Below, piece by piece: positions 3,940-5,338 of a stretch of 5,338 nt of DNA. The stretch lies in contig JADGRK010000192.1 of NCBI GenBank assembly GCA_017880985.1, forward strand, positions 1 through 5,338, in the 5' to 3' direction. Position 1 is the stretch's first letter; each line of letters starts with the position of its first letter. This DNA comes from Rhodoferax sp. Lineage in GTDB: Bacteria; Pseudomonadota; Gammaproteobacteria; Burkholderiales; Burkholderiaceae_C. The notes under the pieces were generated by a model, which worked only from the letters and a program-made list of their open reading frames with translations, made no database searches and had not been told where the DNA came from. The position numbers and the translations under genes are program-made.

Positions 3940-5338
3940 ATGCATCAAAAAATTCTCATCCTCGACTTTGGCTCCCAAGTCACCCAGTTGATCGCGCGGC
4001 GTATTCGAGAGGCCCATGTTTTTTGCGAAGTTCACCCTTGTGACGTGACGGACGATTGGCTACGCGCCTATGCCCGGGACGGTAATCTCAAGGGCATCAT
4101 CCTGTCCGGCAGCCACGCCAGTGTTTACGAAGAGACCACTGACAAAGCGCCGCAAGCGGTGTTTGAACTGGGTGTACCGGTGCTGGGCATTTGTTACGGC
4201 ATGCAAACCATGGCGCACCAGCTCGGTGGCGTCGTGCAAAGCGGGCACCAGCGCGAGTTCGGTCACGCCGATGTGCGGGCACACGGTCACACCCAGCTGC
4301 TCGAAGGCATTCAGGACTACAAAACGTCCATGGGCCACGGCATGTTGCAGGTCTGGATGAGCCATGGCGACAAGGTCACCGAGTTGCCGCACGGCTTCAA
4401 GCTGATGGCCAGCACCGACAGCTGTCCGATTGCCGGCATGGCCGACGAAGAACGCCGCTTTTACGGTGTGCAGTTTCATCCTGAAGTCACCCACACCAAG
4501 CGTGGTGCGGCGATTCTGGAGCGCTTTGTACTGGATATCTGCGCTACCCGACCCGACTGGATCATGGGGGACTACATCAGCGAGGCGGTGGAACAAATCC
4601 GCGCCCAGGTCGGCACCGAAGAAGTGATTCTGGGTCTGTCCGGCGGTGTCGATTCATCGGTGGCAGCGGCGCTGATCCACCGTGCCATTGGGGACCAGCT
4701 CACCTGCGTCTTCGTTGACCATGGCTTGTTACGCCTGAATGAAGGCGATCTGGTGATGGAGATGTTTGTCGGCAAGCTGCACGCCAAGGTGATTCGGGTC
4801 GATGCCGCCGACCAGTTTTTGGGGCACCTGAAGGGCGTGAGTGAGCCTGAAGCCAAACGCAAGATCATTGGCCGCGAATTTGTCGAAGTGTTCAAGGCCG
4901 AGGCGGGCAAACTCAAAAACGACCAGTCGCGCCACGTCGCCTGGCTGGCGCAGGGCACGATCTACCCGGACGTGATCGAGTCGGGCGGCGCCAAAAACAA
5001 AAAAGCCGTCACCATCAAGAGCCACCACAACGTCGGTGGCTTGCCAGAGCAACTGGGTCTCAAATTGCTGGAGCCGCTGCGCGAGTTGTTCAAGGACGAA
5101 GTGCGGGAACTGGGTGTCGCACTGGGTTTGCCATACCACATGGTCTACCGGCATCCGTTCCCGGGACCGGGTCTGGGGGTGCGGATTCTGGGTGAAGTCA
5201 AAAAGGAATACGCTGACTTATTGCGCAAGGCCGATGCCATCTTTATCGAAGAGCTGCGTAACTTCATCGATGAAGACAGTGGCAAGAGCTGGTACGACCT
5301 GACCAGCCAGGCGTTCACCGTGTTTTTGCCGGTCAAGA
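3940..5338 (+). CDS. guaA: GMP synthase (glutamine-hydrolysing), 3' end cut by window edge
   Basis: GuaA converts XMP to GMP using ATP and ammonia released from glutamine, completing the pathway begun by the adjacent GuaB. The frame opens at the ATG at 3940 and is open to the right edge: 466 complete codons of an expected ~540. The N-terminal class I glutamine amidotransferase domain (about 4-198) has the catalytic triad C85 in GICYGMQ, H180 and E182. The ATP pyrophosphatase domain follows, with P-loop SGGVDSS (234-240), FVDHGLLR (258-265) and AQGTIYPDVIESG (337-349). Substrate-site blocks KSHHNVGGLPE (360-370) and HPFPGPGLGVR (405-415) begin the C-terminal dimerisation region, which is incomplete here. 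The segment SGSHAS (56-61) replaces the more usual SGGPxS. The start is 11 nt past the guaB stop with no clear Shine-Dalgarno site, so translation is probably coupled to guaB. Confidence 0.97.
   Translation, partial: MHQKILILDFGSQVTQLIARRIREAHVFCEVHPCDVTDDWLRAYARDGNLKGIILSGSHASVYEETTDKAPQAVFELGVPVLGICYGMQTMAHQLGGVVQSGHQREFGHADVRAHGHTQLLEGIQDYKTSMGHGMLQVWMSHGDKVTELPHGFKLMASTDSCPIAGMADEERRFYGVQFHPEVTHTKRGAAILERFVLDICATRPDWIMGDYISEAVEQIRAQVGTEEVILGLSGGVDSSVAAALIHRAIGDQLTCVFVDHGLLRLNEGDLVMEMFVGKLHAKVIRVDAADQFLGHLKGVSEPEAKRKIIGREFVEVFKAEAGKLKNDQSRHVAWLAQGTIYPDVIESGGAKNKKAVTIKSHHNVGGLPEQLGLKLLEPLRELFKDEVRELGVALGLPYHMVYRHPFPGPGLGVRILGEVKKEYADLLRKADAIFIEELRNFIDEDSGKSWYDLTSQAFTVFLPVK

Noticed and set aside
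4060..4596. 178-codon minus-strand frame opposite guaA
   Set aside because: Antisense to the conserved GuaA amidotransferase domain and without recognisable features.

Overview
This window looks like ordinary core chromosome from a betaproteobacterium, most likely order Burkholderiales and plausibly family Comamonadaceae (Rhodoferax/Polaromonas-like). That placement is inferred from remembered protein sequences (SmpB, GuaA with an SGSHAS motif, the DUF4124 protein) and from moderately GC-rich codon use; no search was run. No mobile element, CRISPR array, tRNA or rRNA was seen, and genes fill nearly the whole window.

Left block (1-950, minus strand): smpB (trans-translation factor) is followed, 90 bp downstream on the same strand, by a secreted protein with two Yx[FWY]xxD motifs (COG4315/PF03640 type) that runs off the left edge and is probably missing only its last few residues. 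The gap between them holds two inverted repeats.

Middle block (951-2329): ratA and rnfH are divergent from smpB and overlap by 11 bp. This matches the smpB | ratA-ratB arrangement known from E. coli. Convergent with them, on the minus strand, is a gene for an exported DUF4124 protein with a charged coiled-coil-like segment. The smpB-ratA gap is dense in inverted repeats made from a TGTAAG element, including a perfect 10-bp repeat enclosing the ratA start codon.

Right block (2330-5338, plus strand): guaB (IMP dehydrogenase) and guaA (GMP synthase, cut by the right edge) form a compact guaBA operon that converts IMP to XMP and then to GMP. The guaB leader carries three CAAATG half-sites spaced 11 and 22 bp, two of which form an inverted repeat centred on a candidate -10 box.

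No clearly novel multi-gene system was found. The best leads are the undescribed repeat architectures in the two divergent promoter regions, the two poorly understood exported proteins, and an atypical glutaminase motif in GuaA.
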